Below, one piece after another: positions 61,564 through 64,000 of a stretch of DNA of 64,000 nucleotides. The translations under genes and the position numbers were made by a program. Position 1 is the first letter of the stretch; each line of letters begins with the position of its first letter. Source of the stretch: Streptoverticillium olivoreticuli subsp. olivoreticuli (GTDB lineage Bacteria; Actinomycetota; Actinomycetes; Streptomycetales; Streptomycetaceae). The notes under the pieces were generated by a model. That model ran no database searches. It saw only the letters and a list, made by a program, of their open reading frames with translations, and was not told the origin of the DNA. Location: the NCBI RefSeq assembly GCF_003391135.1, contig NZ_CP031455.1:868001-932000 (forward strand), read 5' to 3'.

Positions 61564-64000
61564 ATGAGCACGCATCACACGCCGTCCGGCCGACCCGCCG
61601 TCGCCATCGTCGGCATGGCGGTCCTCTTTCCCGGCGCGCCGGACCTCGCGACGTACTGGCGCAATCTGACGGCCGGGACCGACGCGATCACCGAGGTCCC
61701 GTCCGGGCGCTGGGACCCCTCCTTCTACGACCCGGCGGCCGCCCGCGACCGCTCGGACCGGGTGTACTGCCGTCGCGGCGGATTCGTCGACGAGCTGGCC
61801 GAGGTGGAGGCGACCCGGTTCGGGATCATGCCCAACTCGGTGCCCGGCACCGAGCCGGAACAGCTCATCGCGCTGCACGTGGCCGCCGGGGCGATCGCCG
61901 ACGCGGGCGGCGAGGCGCGACTGCCGGACCGGGACCGGATCGGGGTGATCCTGGGCCGGGGCGGCTATCTGTCCCCCGGGATGGCGCGGGGCACCCAGTC
62001 CGTCCAGACGTCCAACCAACTGGTGCGCACCCTGGCGGAGCTGCTGCCCGAGCTGGACGCCGGCCTGCTGGAGCGGGTCCGGCGGGCGTACACGCAGCAG
62101 CTGGGACCGGACGAGCCCGAGCAGGCGATCAACCTGGTGCCCAACCTGACCGCCTCCCGGGTGGCCAACCGGCTCGACCTGCGCGGCCCGGCGTACACGG
62201 TGGATGCCGCCTGCGCGTCCTCGCTGGTCGCGGTCGACCAGGCGGTCGGCGAACTGGCCTCGGGCCGCTGCGATCTGGTGCTGGCGGGCGGGGTCCACCA
62301 CTGTCACGACATCACGCTGTGGTCCCTGTTCTCCCGGCTGCGTGCGATGTCGCCGAGCCAGCGGATCCGCCCGTTCCACCGGGACGCGGACGGCCTGCTG
62401 ATCGGCGAGGGCACCGGCGTGGTGGCGCTCAAGCGCCTCTCCGACGCGCTGCGCGACGACGACCGTGTCTACGCCGTCGTCCGCGGCACCGGCGTGGCCA
62501 GCGACGGCCGCAGCGGCAGCCTCGTCAACCCCGACCCCTCGGGCCAGGTGAAGGCGGTACGGGCGGCCTGGCGCGAGGCGGGGCTGGATCCCGCCGCACC
62601 GGGGTCGGTCGGACTCCTGGAGGCACACGGGACCGCCACCCCCTCGGGCGACGCGGCCGAACTGGCCACCCTGGCCGAGGTGTTCGGCCCGTCCGATGGC
62701 AAGGACCGGCCGGTGCTCGGGTCGGTGAAGTCGATGATCGGGCACACCATGCCGGCCGCCGGCGTGGCCGGTCTCGTCAAGGCCGCGCTCGCGGTGCACC
62801 ACGGCGTACTGCCGCCGACCCTCCACTGCGAGGAGCCGCACCCGGCCCTGGCCCGTACCCGCTTCCGGACGATCGCCGCGGCGCGGGGCTGGGAGACCGG
62901 CGACGGGCGGACCCGGCGGGCGGGCGTCAACGCCTTCGGCTTCGGCGGCATCAACGCCCATGTGGTGCTCGAGGCCGCCCCCGGCCTGGACCGTCCGGCG
63001 GTGGAGGTCCGCGAACCGGAACAGGTGCTGCGGCTGGCCGCCGACACCCCGGAGGAGCTCGCCGCGCTGCTGGACGCCGACGACGCCGTCGTCCGCGCAC
63101 GACGGCCCGCGCACGACGGACGCACCCGGCTGGGCGTCGTCGCCCCGGACGCCGAGCGCCTCGCCCTGGCCCGGAAAGCAGTGGCCAAGGGCGCCCCCTG
63201 GCGCGGGCGCGGCGACATATGGTTCTCCCCGGAACCACTGCTCGGCGGCCCTGCGGGTGGGCGGCTGGCCTTCGTCTTCCCCGGCCTGGAGGCCGAGTTC
63301 AGACCCCGGATCGACGACGTCGTCGAACGGTTCGGACTCTCGGCGCTGCTGCCCGCGGGGTTCGGCGGGTCCGGGGCCGATGTCGCGGACGTCGGACGGC
63401 ACGGGGCCGGAGTCATCGCCGTGGGGCGGGTGCTGGACGCCGCGCTGCGCCGGATGGGCATCGTGCCCGACGCCGTCGCGGGCCACAGCATCGGCGAGTG
63501 GACGGCCATGGCCACCGCCGGGCTGTACACCGGGGACGCGGTCGACGAGTTCACCCGCTCCTTCGACCCGGACCAGGTGCGGGTGGCCGGGCTGTCCTTC
63601 GCCGCGCTGGGTGCACCGGCCGAGCAGGTCACCGCCGTGCTCGCCGACCGTCCCGATGTGGTGCTGTCGCACGACAACGCCCCGGAGCAGTCGATGATCT
63701 GCGGCCCGCCCGGCCAAGTGAAGGACCTGGTAAGGCACTTCCGGCAACGCGGCGTCATCGGGCAGGTCCTGCCGTTCCGCTCGGGCTTCCACACCCCGAT
63801 GCTGGCCCCCTACCTCGACCAGATCCGGCACTACGCGGGCCTGTTCGAGCTGCGTCGGCCGACCGTGCCCGTCTGGTCGGCGACCACCGCCGCGGAGTAC
63901 CCCGGCACCGAGGACGAGGTGCGGGAGCTCTTCGTACGCCACCTGCTGGAGCCCGTCCGCTTCCGGCCGCTGATCGAGGCCATGTACGCGGCCGGCTTCC
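61564..64000 (+). CDS. Second PUFA-like PKS subunit, KS-AT and beyond, partial
   Basis: The ATG lies 2 bp after the previous stop and the frame runs off the right edge, with 812 codons seen. The ketosynthase is complete: C217 in DAACASSLV, LLEAHGTATPSGD, KSMIGHTMPAAG and FGFGGINAHVVLEA. The following acyltransferase-like domain has AFVFPGLEAEF, S642 in AGHSIGEWTAMAT and FRSGFHTPMLAP. In PUFA synthases the second subunit usually carries a chain-length-factor-like KS and dehydratases; here the KS keeps its Cys. Downstream domains lie outside the window. Confidence 0.9.
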   Translation, partial: MSTHHTPSGRPAVAIVGMAVLFPGAPDLATYWRNLTAGTDAITEVPSGRWDPSFYDPAAARDRSDRVYCRRGGFVDELAEVEATRFGIMPNSVPGTEPEQLIALHVAAGAIADAGGEARLPDRDRIGVILGRGGYLSPGMARGTQSVQTSNQLVRTLAELLPELDAGLLERVRRAYTQQLGPDEPEQAINLVPNLTASRVANRLDLRGPAYTVDAACASSLVAVDQAVGELASGRCDLVLAGGVHHCHDITLWSLFSRLRAMSPSQRIRPFHRDADGLLIGEGTGVVALKRLSDALRDDDRVYAVVRGTGVASDGRSGSLVNPDPSGQVKAVRAAWREAGLDPAAPGSVGLLEAHGTATPSGDAAELATLAEVFGPSDGKDRPVLGSVKSMIGHTMPAAGVAGLVKAALAVHHGVLPPTLHCEEPHPALARTRFRTIAAARGWETGDGRTRRAGVNAFGFGGINAHVVLEAAPGLDRPAVEVREPEQVLRLAADTPEELAALLDADDAVVRARRPAHDGRTRLGVVAPDAERLALARKAVAKGAPWRGRGDIWFSPEPLLGGPAGGRLAFVFPGLEAEFRPRIDDVVERFGLSALLPAGFGGSGADVADVGRHGAGVIAVGRVLDAALRRMGIVPDAVAGHSIGEWTAMATAGLYTGDAVDEFTRSFDPDQVRVAGLSFAALGAPAEQVTAVLADRPDVVLSHDNAPEQSMICGPPGQVKDLVRHFRQRGVIGQVLPFRSGFHTPMLAPYLDQIRHYAGLFELRRPTVPVWSATTAAEYPGTEDEVRELFVRHLLEPVRFRPLIEAMYAAGF

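Noticed and set aside
1..64000. tRNA or rRNA genes
   Set aside because: No cloverleaf with TTC-loop consensus or rRNA core sequence was noticed; a covariance-model scan was not possible here.

Overview
This is a high-GC actinobacterial window with strong GC third-position bias, many GTG starts and Streptomyces-type gene families throughout (SUKH proteins, DUF6545-P450 pair, group A FAD hydroxylases, PUFA-like type I PKS). It is almost certainly Streptomyces or a close relative. The mix of catabolic islands, decayed insertion sequences and a lipid/polyketide cluster suggests an accessory region, possibly a chromosome arm.

Region 1 (about 0.8-11.9 kb) is a collagen/hydroxyproline utilisation locus. 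A rightward secreted M9 collagenase faces away from a leftward series: Xaa-Pro peptidase, three-part D-hydroxyproline dehydrogenase (FAD, [2Fe-2S], FAD subunits), DapA-like deaminase, proline-racemase-family epimerase, 2-oxoglutarate-semialdehyde-type dehydrogenase and a GntR/FCD regulator. Together these can take extracellular collagen to imino-acid peptides, free hydroxyproline and 2-oxoglutarate. Region 2 (12-16.6 kb) is an asparagine route: an Lrp/AsnC regulator divergent from asparaginase, aspartase and malic enzyme.

Region 3 (16.8-25.6 kb) holds a double SUKH protein, a macrodomain hydrolase, a glycosyltransferase remnant fused to an unknown domain, an FAD hydroxylase, a RibD/DHFR-like reductase, a GNAT protein, a broken AhpD-like gene, and an MFS exporter divergent from a TetR regulator. 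Region 4 (25.7-31.9 kb) is a graveyard of Tn3, tyrosine integrase, IS1182-like and IS4-like remnants around a NUDIX hydrolase, a secreted serine hydrolase and a small zinc-knuckle protein.

Region 5 (32-38.2 kb) is the most unusual part. A NAL1/trypsin-like serine protease overlaps an intact polyprenyl diphosphate synthase. Next comes a geranylgeranyl-reductase-like flavoprotein fused to a second prenyl-synthase-fold domain that has lost both Asp-rich metal motifs. A small divergent protein resembles the protease's N-terminal domain.

Region 6 (38.3-46.2 kb) is again mosaic: IS remnants, a truncated ABC ATPase, a truncated Ntn-hydrolase, a frameshifted KdsB-like gene, an intact P450, a broken DUF6545 gene, a truncated second copy of the macrodomain gene, a luciferase-like monooxygenase fragment and a frameshifted secreted protein. 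Region 7 (46.2-54.1 kb) has an endonuclease VII-like protein and a leftward envelope/secretion block: amidase-domain protein, polysaccharide-deacetylase lipoprotein, two tandem lipases and a class A penicillin-binding protein with an altered transpeptidase motif.

Region 8 (54.2 kb to the right edge) begins a PUFA-synthase-like iterative type I PKS cluster. The first protein is enoyl-reductase(NPD)-KS-AT-ACP-KR; the second, KS-AT onwards, runs off the window. I saw no rRNA, tRNA or CRISPR array.
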